Positions 1 through 9,138 are shown, counted from the first letter of the stretch. The stretch: DNA of 64,000 nt from Kumtagia sp963820075 (GCA_963820075.1 CAWFYS010000005.1:124001-188000); one strand, 5' to 3'. The notes: a model not told the origin generated them from the letters alone. Numbers and translations: made by a program.

Positions 1-1419
1 CGCTGCGCCGCGACCTCTATCACCCCATCCCCGGCGACGTGATGTTCGACCGGCGCATTCTCGGCCAGTCCGCATATGTCCCGCTCGGGGCGCCCTGGTA
101 CCGCGAGGCCAAGGACAGCAGCGAAACGGTGTGGAGCGTCGCCGGTATCCTGCCGGCCGGCTTCGAGCCGTCGGTTGTGGTCTCCAAGCGGATCGAACTC
201 TACGGCAAGTACCAGGGGGTGGTGATGGTCGCGGTCAACCTGACCGACCATTGCCGAGACGCTGCGCGCCTTGAACATGGCCGGCCATGGCAAGGGCTTC
301 GTGCTCGACCGCGGCGGCATGGTGCTCTCGACATCGGATTCCGGCGACCGCGTCATGGCCGCGCATCTGGCCGACTTCCCGGCAAGCGACGTGCTGGCGG
401 GCGCCGTGGCCGGTGCGGTTAAGACCGAGGGCGGCGGCGAGTTCCGCACGCTTGTCGACGGCCGGCAGGTCGGTCCGGTCTTTGTGTCGTCGGCGATGCT
501 GCCGTTCGAGGACTGGCGGCTGCTGACCGCCATACCGCGCTCGGCTTTTACTGAAGAGATCGACCGCAATGCGCGCCGGGTACTCTTGTCGTCGGCGCGC
601 TCGCCCTGCTTGCTGCGGCGACGGCGGTGGTTTTCGCAAACCTGCTGTTTGCCCGGCCCATCGCAAGGCTGTCGGCCCAGCTTCGGCATGTCGAGCGCTT
701 CTCGCTCGACGGCGTCCGCTACGCGCCGACCTTCCTTAGCGAACTGAACGACTTCTCGCTGGCGCTGAAGCACATGGCGGGCGGGCTTTCGGCCTTCGCC
801 AAATACATGCCGCTCGACGTCGTCCAGCCGCTGATTTCGGGCGGCGTCGAGCCGCGGCCGGGAGGCCACCTCCGGGAGGTGACGGTGATGTTTGCTGATC
901 TGCCGGGCTTCACCGAACTTACCGAGACGCTCGGGCCCGGCGTCGAGCCGCACCTCACCAGCTTCCTGACGATCGCGGTCGCGGCGGTCCATGCCGAAGG
1001 CGGAACAGTCGACAAATTCATCGGCGACGCGGTGATGGCGATCTGGAACGCACCAAGCGCGGTGCCCGACCATGCCTTGCGCGCCTGCCGCGCCGCCGCC
1101 GCGATCCGGACGGCCATGCATGCCCTGCCGGCGATCTCGCCCGACCGCGACGCCATCCGCGTACGTATCGGCATCAACACCGGCACGGCGCTTGTGGGCA
1201 ATGTCGGCTCGGCCGAGCGCCTGAGCTACACCGCAATCGGCGACACCGTGAACCTCGCCAGCCGGCTTGTCGGCATCGGCCAAGGAGCATTATGTCGAGA
1301 TCGTGCTCAGCGAAATGACGCTCGAACAGACAGCGGGTCGTCTCGCCACGCGCCCGCTGGGCATCGCCATGGTGCGCGGCAAGACGATCGCCGTGCCGAT
1401 CCACACCCTGGCGACCTGA
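1..1419 (+). pseudogene. Class III adenylate/guanylate cyclase with extracytoplasmic sensor region, frameshifted and 5'-truncated
   Basis: The reading frame enters from the left edge. A Cache-like sensor region is followed by a membrane segment near 600-660, a HAMP-like linker and a class III nucleotide cyclase domain. Metal-binding motifs are visible (MFADLPGF, DKFIGDAVMA), as are the Asn and Arg of GDTVNLASRL; the usual substrate Asp is replaced by Thr (SYTAIG), as in some adenylate cyclases. The frame changes three times: near 255-270, near 580-600 and near 1275-1285. After the last shift the C-terminus continues (KEHYVEIVLSEMTLEQ) to a stop at 1417-1419. Three shifts in one gene suggest a pseudogene, but assembly error is possible. 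If intact it would make cAMP in response to a periplasmic ligand. Confidence 0.75.
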
Positions 1420-1450
1420 GGGGACGCGCCATGGAGGAGGCCTGCAGACG

Positions 1451-1833
1451 ATGGCGATCGCGATGCTGGTCTGGCTCCAGGTGAAGCACTACGTCGCCGA
1501 CTACCTGCTGCAGCCCGTCTGGATGCTCGAGGCAAGGGCGATCCGCGTCGGCCCGGCGGCTATGCCCACGCCGGTTTGCACGCCTTCGGGTCGCTGCCAG
1601 CCTTCCTCATTGCAGGAGTGGGCGCCGAAGCAGCGGCCGTACTGGTCCTCGCGGGATTCGCGGCGCACTACCTCATCGACTTCGGCAAGGCGCGGCTGTC
1701 CGACGGCATCGATGGCGGCCCCGACACGAAAATCTACTGGTCGCTTCACGGCGGCGACCAGTTGATGCACCCTCTGACCTATTCCGGACTGATCATCGCG
1801 GCGATTACGCTGGCCCCGGCTGCGATGCGATAG
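1451..1833 (+). pseudogene. DUF3307 family membrane protein, one frameshift
   Basis: The N-terminus (MAIAMLVWLQVKHYVADYLL) is the start typical of DUF3307 proteins. The rest of the family pattern lies in another frame: GGYAHAGLHAFGSLPAFLIAG, then a hydrophobic stretch, then KIYWSLHGGDQLMHPLTYSG. The two halves join if one frameshift is placed near 1528-1535. The joined protein would be about 127 residues with three membrane segments, a normal length for the family. Function is unknown. It lies about 30 bp downstream of the broken cyclase and may have been co-transcribed with it. Confidence 0.65.
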
Positions 1834-1901
1834 GAGAACAGTCATGCCCCGCAGGCAGAACAGGTTCTTGCGCCGCTATCAGTTGAGGAGGTGTGCGGAT
1901 C

Positions 1902-2609
1902 GTGGTCGCTGAAATCAAGGCCGAGACATTCGCCGAGGCCGTACAGGCGGCGATGGAAAGCGACGCGCCGTTGAACCAGCGGCTGAGGTCGGTTGCCGAT
2001 GCGCTCTGGCACTTCGCGCCGGAGCAGGCCGAGGCGGTCGTGCGCCTTGTCACCCGGCTGAAGGGCCATCATGCGGGGGCGCTGGCGCCGGCCGTCGGCG
2101 AGCGCATGCCCGGCTTCGTCCTGCCGGATGAGAACGGCGCCATCGTAAGGCTGGGCGAATTGCTGCGCGAGGGGCCGCTGGTGATCAATTTCCACCGCGG
2201 CCACTGGTGCCCGTACTGCCGCCTCTCCTCGGCCAGCGTGGCGGAGATACAGGAAGAAGTCCTGGCGGCTGGCGGGCGGCTCGTTGCCATCGTCCCGGAA
2301 CGGGCCAGCTTCTCCAGGCAGATGAAGGCGACGGCTAAGGCGCGTTTCCCCTTCCTGACGGACGCCGCCAATGGCTATGCCCTGTCGCTCAATCTCGCTG
2401 TCTGGGTCGGACTGGAAATGGAATCGGTATTGACACGCGCCGGCATCGAATTGCCTCGCTATCAAGGCAACGCCGCGTGGTTCCTGCCCATTCCCGCGAC
2501 ATTCGTGGTCAACACCGATGGGACCGTCGCCATGCGGCGCGTCGATCCCGACCACCGGCAGCGCATGGAGACCGACGACCTGCTTGCCGCGATCAGACAG
2601 GCTCGCTGA
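1902..2609 (+). CDS. Peroxiredoxin-like (AhpC/TSA) thiol oxidoreductase
   Basis: A thioredoxin-fold protein of about 235 residues of the AhpC/TSA peroxiredoxin-like family, expected to reduce peroxides or act as a cytoplasmic thiol oxidoreductase. The redox motif is HRGHWCPYCRLS, a CxxC at the end of the first strand (VINFHRGHW). The N-terminal 65 residues form an extra helical region. I prefer the GTG at 1902 because AGGAGG at 1887-1892 lies 9 nt upstream; the in-frame GTG at 1893 is too close to that ribosome site. The 3' end overlaps the convergent LysR gene by 17 bp. Physiological substrate is unknown. Confidence 0.8.
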   Translation: MVAEIKAETFAEAVQAAMESDAPLNQRLRSVADALWHFAPEQAEAVVRLVTRLKGHHAGALAPAVGERMPGFVLPDENGAIVRLGELLREGPLVINFHRGHWCPYCRLSSASVAEIQEEVLAAGGRLVAIVPERASFSRQMKATAKARFPFLTDAANGYALSLNLAVWVGLEMESVLTRAGIELPRYQGNAAWFLPIPATFVVNTDGTVAMRRVDPDHRQRMETDDLLAAIRQAR

Positions 2610-3496
2610 CGCCGAGAGGCGACCAGTCGGCAGCACGCAACAGATTGAGAAGCATGCCAGCCGCCGCCGAACGCATGCGTCCGGCAACGACATAGACGAC
2701 GATCGTCCGCCACATCTCCGGAGCCGCAAGCTTGAAGCGGCGTACATTTGAGGACTGCGGCGCTGTTGCCGACAGGAACGCTATGCCAGCGTTCGCCTCT
2801 AGCAACGCCAGCAGATCATGGTCAGTCTCGACTTCATGCTGCGCCCGCGCGATGGAATCGAGGTTCGAAAAATGCGCCTTGAGTTCCTCTACGGTCTCGC
2901 ATTCGAAACGCCTGAGAAATACCTCGCCGGATAGCTCGTCCAATTCCACCTGAGAGCCGTTCAGGCGGCCAAGCCGGTGATCTGTGTTGACCGCAAGTTC
3001 GACCTGTTCGCGAAAGAGCGGCCAGACGTCCAGCCTGTCCCATGGTTCCAGCGGCCCGGCGACTGCAATATCGGCTTCGCCGCTCTTCAGTGCCTCCAGC
3101 ACACCAGTTGACGCGCCACGGCGAACCTTAAGCTCTGCTCCCGGAAGGGCTCTTGCAAGTTCGGCGAGGCATCTGCGACAGGACCGTCATGTTCACGCAG
3201 TTTGCGACCGCGACGTTCAGCGGAACGACGTCCCTGTACTGAACCGCTTTTGCCAGCGATTTTGCGGATACCGCCGCGTCATAGCATTGCTGCAGCATCG
3301 GCAGCATGCGGCGCCCGAGTTCGGTGAGGTGCGAATGGGTTCGCTCGCGGCGGATGAGCGTGCCGCCAAGTTCCTCTTCAAGCTGTTTGATGGATCGCGT
3401 CAACGCCGGCTGGGTTACATGGCATTCTTCCGCCGCCCTTGTGAAGTTCAGCGTCTTCGACAAGGCCAGGAAATAGCGGACTTGCTGCATTTCCAT
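2593..3496 (-). pseudogene. LysR-family transcriptional regulator, one frameshift
   Basis: The N-terminal half has the LysR winged helix (MQQVRYFLALSKTLNFTRAA, then HVTQPALTRSIKQLEEELGG). The start at 3496 follows a GAAGGA ribosome site. The effector-binding half (EALKSGEADIAVAGPLEPW, then AFLSATAP) lies in another frame. Continuity is restored by one frameshift near 3163-3172, where the shifted frame reads AELARALPGAELKVRRGAS. With the shift corrected the protein is about 300 residues, normal for the family. It converges on the peroxiredoxin-like gene, so a redox role is conceivable but not shown. Confidence 0.8.
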
Positions 3497-3957
3497 CGAA
3501 GTCTTCCTTCGAATGAAGCTCAAGGCTCCCAGCGTCAACGGGACAACCTACCTCAGCGGCCACCGCGGGGAAAGTCGGTTGGTTGCAGGCAGTGGGGCCT
3601 CGGATGGCTGCGACTCTGGAGATCTGCTCCACGGCCTTCGTTCGGGAAATAGTGCGTGTCCTGATAGGTTCATGAAGGAGGGCCTACTCCGCAAGCGTCG
3701 TGGCGATATCATGTACGCGACGCGTTGCGGCCGTATGTCGAGGTAGACGGTGTCGTGCGCCTGGCCTCGGCAAGCTGGATCGTAGCGGCGCTCCTAGTTT
3801 TAGTTTAGCAAGATCATGATTCCGAAAAGTTGCGGACCAATCGCACAAGTTCATGGCTTAAAAAACAAAGAGTTATGAGCAGGGATGACCCCCTTTTCAT
3901 TCATCTGCTCTAACGTGCCGCGCGGACGGCCCCTGTGGGATGCTCGGAGCGAACGAC
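3497..3957. other. Intergenic, no supported gene (about 460 bp)
   Basis: Short open frames exist on both strands, but none has a plausible ribosome site with a recognisable product. The stretch 3780-3900 is AT-richer than its surroundings and leads into the low-GC membrane gene, so it probably contains that gene's promoter. No confident promoter elements were identified. Confidence 0.4.
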
Positions 3958-4677
3958 ATGAAGGACCTGCTTGAAAAGATCGTGGCGTTCCTTCCAAATT
4001 ATTTCTTGGAGTTCGGAGAATTGATTTCAGGGCCAAAAGTGTTCATTTCGGCAAAATTCCAAAATTCCGAAGAGCGCTTTGTATCCGCGCTGATTTTCGC
4101 GGCAATCACCTGCGTCATCTTTTTCATCATATTTTCGCGTTTCTTGCAGGAAGGCGACCTCTGGATCAATTTGGCGACCTTCTTCATATGGAACTGCCTC
4201 GGGATATGCCTGACGGCGGCATCGGTCATTATTGCCTGGAGGTTGGTGGGGTGGTCCGGATCACATAAACAGATATTTATTGTTATTATATACTACAATG
4301 TGGCAATGTCGACTATTGTCGCGGCCTTTTCTCTAACGGCGTTCGGGATTTTTAAGGTATTTATTCCAGAATTCTACGAGATAATATTTAACACTATCAG
4401 TAAAGCTGATTTTGATTTTAGTGAGAAACTGAGAAATCTGGTAGAAAGTTACAGGGGTTCCATGCTGCGGTTGATGATTCCCGTCTTTGTCGGCCAGGCC
4501 CTGTTGGTAGCTGGATTCATTTTACAATACGTCTGGCTCTTCATAGGGTGGGGTGCCTTCAGAAAGATGAACGGGCGTACGAAGGCTCGATCCGGATGGG
4601 CATACTTCATCACTATGCTCATCAATATTCCGGCTACGGCGGTCATGTTCTTCGTCATGGCGGCGACCACGCAGTGA
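3958..4677 (+). CDS. Yip1-like polytopic membrane protein of low GC
   Basis: A 239-residue integral membrane protein resembling bacterial YIP1/YIPF-domain proteins, function unknown. A soluble N-terminal helix (about 1-40, MKDLLEKIVAFLPNYFLEFG) is followed by five hydrophobic segments at about 45-65, 75-95, 105-130, 175-195 and 215-235, with a loop rich in acidic residues and Phe between the third and fourth. The ATG at 3958 is preceded by GGAGC; an upstream in-frame ATG at 3940 lacks a good site. The gene is clearly AT-richer than its neighbours (for example 4265-4430), suggesting horizontal acquisition. It ends about 50 bp before an IS110 remnant. Confidence 0.6.
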   Translation: MKDLLEKIVAFLPNYFLEFGELISGPKVFISAKFQNSEERFVSALIFAAITCVIFFIIFSRFLQEGDLWINLATFFIWNCLGICLTAASVIIAWRLVGWSGSHKQIFIVIIYYNVAMSTIVAAFSLTAFGIFKVFIPEFYEIIFNTISKADFDFSEKLRNLVESYRGSMLRLMIPVFVGQALLVAGFILQYVWLFIGWGAFRKMNGRTKARSGWAYFITMLINIPATAVMFFVMAATTQ

Positions 4678-4726
4678 CCGACAGCCGGACGGGTTGCTGA
4701 TGAGCGCTTTTCTGAATTCGAGGCGG

Positions 4727-4834
4727 CCCAGGCCAATCGTGCTAATTTCTCCCACGAACGCCTCCTTCGATGGTGTTCAAGACAACCCATGCTGGCACAC
4801 AAGGCCGTCAGGGGGCGTCCAATCCATTAACGCC
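4727..4834 (-). mobile_element. IS110-family 5' end remnant
   Basis: Read on the minus strand, this stretch matches the region at 17700-17810 almost base for base: the leader, an AGGAGG ribosome site, then a GTG start and the first residues of an IS110 transposase (MGEISTIGLG). Similarity stops after about nine codons, near 4727. Only the left end of the element is left. The leader of IS110 elements carries the bridge RNA; here only about 80 bp of it remain, so it is surely non-functional. Confidence 0.7.
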
Positions 4835-5592
4835 CAAAGCCTGTGCTCCCGACAGCGCCCGGCTGAGCCCGCGAACAATCGACGCTTCAGATGAACTCGT
4901 ACCTCGATGTCACCGACACCCTCGACATGGCCGCGAAGAGCATCGCCGCGACTGACCGCGCCGACGCCGGCCGGTGTACCGGAAAGAATGATGTCGCCGG
5001 GCATCAGCGTGAAAAGGCCGGACAGGTAGCTGATCATTTCAGGGACCTTCCAGATCATCTGGTTGAGGTCGCCGGTCTGCTTGCGCACGCCGTTGACGTC
5101 CAGCCAGATCGAGCCCTGGGTGGGATGGCCGATCGAACTTGCCGGGACCAACGGCGTGCATGGCGCCGATGCCTCGAACGCCTTGCCGACTTCCCACGGC
5201 CGGCCCATGTCCTTCGCCTTCGCCTGCAGGTCGCGCCGGGTCATGTCGAGGGCCACGCCATAACCGAAAACGCAATCCAGAGCCTTTTCAACCGGGATAT
5301 CAATACCGCCGCTCTTCAGCGCCACGACCATTTCAATCTCGTGATGGACATCGTTGGAGGCCGGCGGGTAAGGAAATTCTCCGCTGGTATCGAGATTGTC
5401 GGGGTTCTTCTGAAAGAAGAAAGGCGGCTCTTTGTTGGGGTCATGTCCCATTTCGACGGCATGCGCGGCATAGTTCCGGCCGACGCAATAGACCCGATGG
5501 ACCGGGAACACCTTGTCGGTTCCCGCCACTGGGATCGTCGGGATGGCGATGGGTTCGATGACGTAGCTTGAGGTCGCGTCCTGCATGGTCAC
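4777..5592 (-). CDS. Fumarylacetoacetate hydrolase family protein, C-terminus altered
   Basis: FAH-fold enzyme that hydrolyses or decarboxylates a beta-diketo acid such as fumarylpyruvate. The order is typical: FPVHRVYCVGRNYAAHAVEM, the metal-binding HHEIEMVVAL, FGYGVALDMTRRDLQ, GRPWEVGKAFEASAP and GDIILSGTPAGVG. The family normally ends soon after VEGVGDIEVRV; here the frame continues about 35 residues into IS110-derived sequence before stopping at 4777. The GTG at 5592 follows CAGGAG; an ATG at 5586 is an alternative. It is the last gene of the ABC transporter operon, 21 bp after the permease, so the transported compound may be an aromatic or ring-cleavage precursor. Confidence 0.85.
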   Translation of the reverse strand: MTMQDATSSYVIEPIAIPTIPVAGTDKVFPVHRVYCVGRNYAAHAVEMGHDPNKEPPFFFQKNPDNLDTSGEFPYPPASNDVHHEIEMVVALKSGGIDIPVEKALDCVFGYGVALDMTRRDLQAKAKDMGRPWEVGKAFEASAPCTPLVPASSIGHPTQGSIWLDVNGVRKQTGDLNQMIWKVPEMISYLSGLFTLMPGDIILSGTPAGVGAVSRGDALRGHVEGVGDIEVRVHLKRRLFAGSAGRCREHRLWALMDWTPPDGLVCQHGLS

Positions 5593-5613
5593 TGTCTTGC
5601 TCCTGCGTAATAC

Positions 5614-6345
5614 TCAACTCTTGGCCTCCGCTCTTTCGATCAGATCGGCGACAACCAGAGCGAAGGCAAAAAGGAGGATGGTTAGGGCCCAGAACTCGGC
5701 CATACGGAAGTTTCGGGAGAAAGTCTCGAACAGCGCGCCGTATCCGACAATGGCGACGAGCAACTGGCCAATGACCACGCCTTTGACGCCCCGGATGAGC
5801 CCGAGGCGTATGCCGGCGAGGATTTCCGGAAGAGCCGCCCAAACAATGATCTTGGCAAAAAGCGCGCGGCGGGACGCGCCATAGGAGCGCGCCATTTCGA
5901 TCAAGGACGGCGAAATGTGCCGGACCCCGGCGCGCGTATCGAGAATGATGATCCAGATCGCAAACAGAAAGACGGCCGCGACGATTGTCTTCTCACCGAA
6001 GCCGAACAGGATCATCAGCACCGGCACGATCGCCGAGAGCGGAGCGCTGGAGAAGATATTCACCCACATGCCGAGCAGGTCGTCGGCCATCTTGACGCGT
6101 CCCATGAGTATGCCGAGCGGCACCCCGATCCCGATCGACAGGGCCATGCCCATGACGAACGCGCGCAGCGTCGTTACCGTCGCATTCTGCCAGGACGGCG
6201 TCTGCACCAGTTCGACCGCTGCAGCCAGGACCTGGCTAAACGGAGGAAGCAGGAAGACAAGGTCCAACCGGCCGACGATTTCCCAAACGACGCACCAGAC
6301 GAGGAGCGATGCCATCATCGGCACACGGTAGCCAAACAGGCTCAT
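5614..6345 (-). CDS. ABC transporter permease, SsuC/TauC type
   Basis: Inner-membrane permease of 243 residues of the nitrate/sulfonate/taurine (BPD_transp_1) class, with about six membrane segments starting at MMASLLVWCVVWEIVG. The cytoplasmic coupling loop that contacts the ATPase is visible as IEMARSYGASRRALFAKIIV. It lies 6 bp after the ATPase gene and 21 bp before the FAH-family gene, all on one strand. A second permease gene in the operon implies a heterodimeric membrane channel. Confidence 0.88.
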   Translation of the reverse strand: MSLFGYRVPMMASLLVWCVVWEIVGRLDLVFLLPPFSQVLAAAVELVQTPSWQNATVTTLRAFVMGMALSIGIGVPLGILMGRVKMADDLLGMWVNIFSSAPLSAIVPVLMILFGFGEKTIVAAVFLFAIWIIILDTRAGVRHISPSLIEMARSYGASRRALFAKIIVWAALPEILAGIRLGLIRGVKGVVIGQLLVAIVGYGALFETFSRNFRMAEFWALTILLFAFALVVADLIERAEAKS

Positions 6346-6351
6346 CGCCGA

Positions 6352-7152
6352 TCACTCCACATATTGCTTGAGCCCTTGCCATATCTCCTCGACAGTATCG
6401 AGATAGTGCTTGTCGCGATGGATGCGCTCCGGATCGCCGGAACGGTCGATCTCCGGCTCGATAATCTGGGAAACTCTGCCGGGTCTGGGCGACAGCAACA
6501 CGATGCGGTCGGAGATGTAGACCGCCTCTTCGATCGAGTGCGTCACGAAGATGAAGGTCTTGTTCTGGTTGGTTCGCAGCCGGATAAGGTCTTCCTGGAA
6601 TTTTCGCCGGTTCTGCTCGTCCACCGCCGAGAATGGCTCATCTAGAAGGAGAACTTCGGCATCTACCGAGAGCGCCCGCGCCAAGCCGACGCGCTGGCGC
6701 ATGCCGCCCGACAATTCATGAGGGTATTTGTCTTCGAACCCGGTCAGGCCCACCTCGGCGATGTAGCGGCGGGCGACCTCCTCGCGTTCAGCCCTTTTCG
6801 TGCCACGCAATTCGAGGCCGAAGGCAACGTTGCGTACCACCGTCGCCCAAGGCATCAGCGCAAAGTCCTGGAACACGAAGGCGCGTTCGGGGCCGGGCCC
6901 GCTGACGCGCTTTCCCTCTATCTCGACGGTTCCTTTGTCGGCCTCAATCAGGCCGGCTATTATCTTCAGCAACGTGGTTTTTCCGCAGCCGCTCGGTCCG
7001 AGAAGGCTGGTCAGCTTCCCCCGCGGGAAATCGAGGTCGATGCTGCGCAGCGCCTCGACATTGCCGTAGGTCTTGCAGATTCCCTTCACTTCCACGATGG
7101 AGTCGATCGGTGCCTGAACCAGCGATGGTCCATTCCGCAATATGGCGTGCAT
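6352..7152 (-). CDS. ABC transporter ATP-binding protein, SsuB/TauB type
   Basis: A 266-residue cytoplasmic ATPase that powers the transporter. Walker A is GPSGCGKTT, the signature is LSGGMRQR, Walker B is VLLLDEPF, and the H-loop is FVTHSIEEA. The ATG at 7152 starts 1 bp after the upstream permease stop (7154) with GAGGGG as ribosome site, indicating translational coupling; a start at 7185 would force a longer overlap. The family is that of the nitrate, taurine and alkanesulfonate ATPases. Confidence 0.9.
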   Translation of the reverse strand: MHAILRNGPSLVQAPIDSIVEVKGICKTYGNVEALRSIDLDFPRGKLTSLLGPSGCGKTTLLKIIAGLIEADKGTVEIEGKRVSGPGPERAFVFQDFALMPWATVVRNVAFGLELRGTKRAEREEVARRYIAEVGLTGFEDKYPHELSGGMRQRVGLARALSVDAEVLLLDEPFSAVDEQNRRKFQEDLIRLRTNQNKTFIFVTHSIEEAVYISDRIVLLSPRPGRVSQIIEPEIDRSGDPERIHRDKHYLDTVEEIWQGLKQYVE

Positions 7153-7153
7153 G

Positions 7154-7984
7154 TCAGGCCCCTCTTTTCTCGGGCCTGAAGACACGCACTTCCACCCACT
7201 GCAGAAAGACGAGCGTCAGGGTGGAAAGTGCGATGATCGAGCCGATTGCCGCGTACATTTCGGCGTAGTCCGCACGCGAACGGTGAAAGGTGATGAGATC
7301 GCCGATTCCGGTAGGGGTGATCAGCAATTCGGCGAGAACGACGCCGACAAACCCGGCGGAGACTCCGAGACGCAGGCCAGCGAAGATGACCGGGCTGGCG
7401 TCCGGAAGAATGATCTTGCTGACCGTCTGCCAGCGCGTCGCCAGAAATGATCGGCACATGACGAGCAGCGACTCATTGACGTTGCGAACCGCTTTGTAGG
7501 AGTTGAGCACGATGATCGGCAGTGCCAGGATCATCACAGCAAGCGTCTTGGCGGTCATGCCGATCCCGTAGACAAAGGTGATCATCGGAATCAAGGCGGC
7601 GACAGGAGCGGCCTGCAGCACGATGAACACTGGGATCGCCAGCCATTCGCAGCTACGCGACAGGCCGCAGATCGTCCCGAGACCTACACCCAGAAACGCC
7701 GACAGGACGACGCCGAGCACAAGCGGCTGAAGTGTCGAGAGGTAGGCGCTTGCCATGCTTCCATCGCCGACCAGCCTCAAGAACGCGGCTATCGTTGCGG
7801 AAAAAGTCGGGAAGGCGAAGCTGACGGGAATGCGTCCGGCTATCTCCCAGATACCTGCAAAGAGGGCAATCGAGACGAGCCGGAGCAGGAGCGGCCGGTC
7901 CCACCATGCACCTGCCGCGCCATCTCCGGAAAGGGAAGCGAGGCTTGGCACGGCCTCGTTCCCGGTTCTGACACCCAGGGCCAT
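7154..7984 (-). CDS. ABC transporter permease, SsuC/TauC type (second)
   Basis: A 276-residue inner-membrane permease with the same fold as the product at 5614-6345. It has about six membrane segments and the coupling loop MCRSFLATRWQTVSKIILPD. It lies 12 bp downstream of the binding-protein gene and is immediately followed by the ATPase. The two permeases are clearly different in sequence, so the pair probably forms a heterodimer rather than being a recent duplication. Confidence 0.88.
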   Translation of the reverse strand: MALGVRTGNEAVPSLASLSGDGAAGAWWDRPLLLRLVSIALFAGIWEIAGRIPVSFAFPTFSATIAAFLRLVGDGSMASAYLSTLQPLVLGVVLSAFLGVGLGTICGLSRSCEWLAIPVFIVLQAAPVAALIPMITFVYGIGMTAKTLAVMILALPIIVLNSYKAVRNVNESLLVMCRSFLATRWQTVSKIILPDASPVIFAGLRLGVSAGFVGVVLAELLITPTGIGDLITFHRSRADYAEMYAAIGSIIALSTLTLVFLQWVEVRVFRPEKRGA

Positions 7985-7996
7985 CAGCCAAGCCGC

Positions 7997-8992
7997 CTAC
8001 TTCTTTCCAAGTTTGGCGACGGCGCGGTCGATCGCGGCTACATCCCAGAAATCCTCTACCTTAAGGCTCGCGGGATCGCCTTCGATTTGGCCGGCCAGCG
8101 TGAAGAACGCGAAATCATCGGCAGCCGCATCTGCTCCACCGCCGCTTGGCGCAAGGCTGCCGGCGGCGGCGGTTTCCTTGTAGTATTCGGTTATTTCAGC
8201 GTCGGCTTCCGCGCCGAGATCCGGCAGCAATTTGTACTTGTTGCGGAATTCGACCGCGACAGCCGGGTTCTCGGTGATCTCGCGCGCCGTCTTCATGAGT
8301 TCCTCGACCAGAATATCGACATCCCCGGCGTTGCTCTTCAGATACTCTGCTGTCGCAAACAGCGCCTCGTCAGAGGCTCCGAGATCTTCGACGGGCAGGA
8401 CTATGAACTTGCCGGGCGCTTCGGCCTCCAGCGCGCGCCTGTTGGCGGCATCGACGATCGACGCCTTCAGCGTTCCCTGGATGAGCGCGTTGCGACGCAC
8501 CTCGGAACCCGGCACATAGCTGACATTGCCGAGCTTGATTCCGTGGTTCTTCGCCATCAGGAGCATGACCGCCTCGGTGCCCGAACCGCGCGCCTGGACG
8601 GCCACGTCCTGCCCGTCGAGGTCCTTCCATTCCTTGTAGAATTCGCTGTTGACCACCGGAAAGAAGCGCAACTTGGAAATCTGCGCGAAGATGCGGATCG
8701 GCACACCGGCCTTCTGGATGAGCGTGTAAGGCGCGCCAATTCCGACATCGGCCTGGCCGCCGACAATCGCCTGCGCGGCCAAATCCTCGTCATTGAGGAT
8801 GATCAGATCGACGTTTACCCCGCGCTCCTTGGCGCGCTCGATGGCGGCCAGCGTCTGGATCGACTCTATGCCGGGCAGATCGCCGAACGCAATCCGCATG
8901 TCTCCGGCGGTGGCCGCCGATTGAGGCGCGGCAAACCCCAGGACCGCGCCGAGAGCGGCCGCGAAAACGCTGCGTCTTGACATGCTGGTCAT
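7997..8992 (-). CDS. ABC transporter substrate-binding protein, NMT1/SsuA-like
   Basis: Exported binding protein of 331 residues, first gene of the operon. The N-terminus (MSRRSVFAAALGAVLGFA, ending ATA near residue 29) is a signal peptide with a double Arg, so Tat or Sec export are both possible. The mature part has the periplasmic two-lobe pattern of the NMT1/THI5/SsuA group (MRIAFGDLPGIES, IGAPYTLIQKAG, GSGTEAVMLLMAKNHG). GGGAGG at about 8999-9004 supports the start at 8992. The ligand cannot be read from sequence; the FAH-family gene downstream hints at a carboxylated aromatic or its breakdown product. Confidence 0.85.
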   Translation of the reverse strand: MTSMSRRSVFAAALGAVLGFAAPQSAATAGDMRIAFGDLPGIESIQTLAAIERAKERGVNVDLIILNDEDLAAQAIVGGQADVGIGAPYTLIQKAGVPIRIFAQISKLRFFPVVNSEFYKEWKDLDGQDVAVQARGSGTEAVMLLMAKNHGIKLGNVSYVPGSEVRRNALIQGTLKASIVDAANRRALEAEAPGKFIVLPVEDLGASDEALFATAEYLKSNAGDVDILVEELMKTAREITENPAVAVEFRNKYKLLPDLGAEADAEITEYYKETAAAGSLAPSGGGADAAADDFAFFTLAGQIEGDPASLKVEDFWDVAAIDRAVAKLGKK

Positions 8993-9027
8993 GGTCGTTT
9001 CCTCCCTTTTCTTATACCCAATAGCTT

Positions 9028-9136
9028 GATTGGTTAAGACCTGTGATAAGATTGGTCAAGGCCGCATTGCGCAGTTGACGGATTTCAGTAATCGCACTAC
9101 CAGCATCTCTGCAGGTCGAAGTGCGGATTGGCTAAG
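9028..9136. promoter_or_regulatory. Three GATTGGYYAAG direct repeats between divergent operon and regulator
   Basis: The sequences GATTGGTTAAG (9028-9038), GATTGGTCAAG (9050-9060) and GATTGGCTAAG (9126-9136) are direct repeats in the space between the binding-protein gene (start 8992, minus) and the GntR-type gene (start 9139, plus). The first two are 22 bp apart, about two helical turns. The third ends 2 bp before the regulator's ATG. They are the obvious candidate operators for the adjacent regulator, controlling both the operon and its own gene. Confidence 0.55.
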
Positions 9137-9138
9137 CT

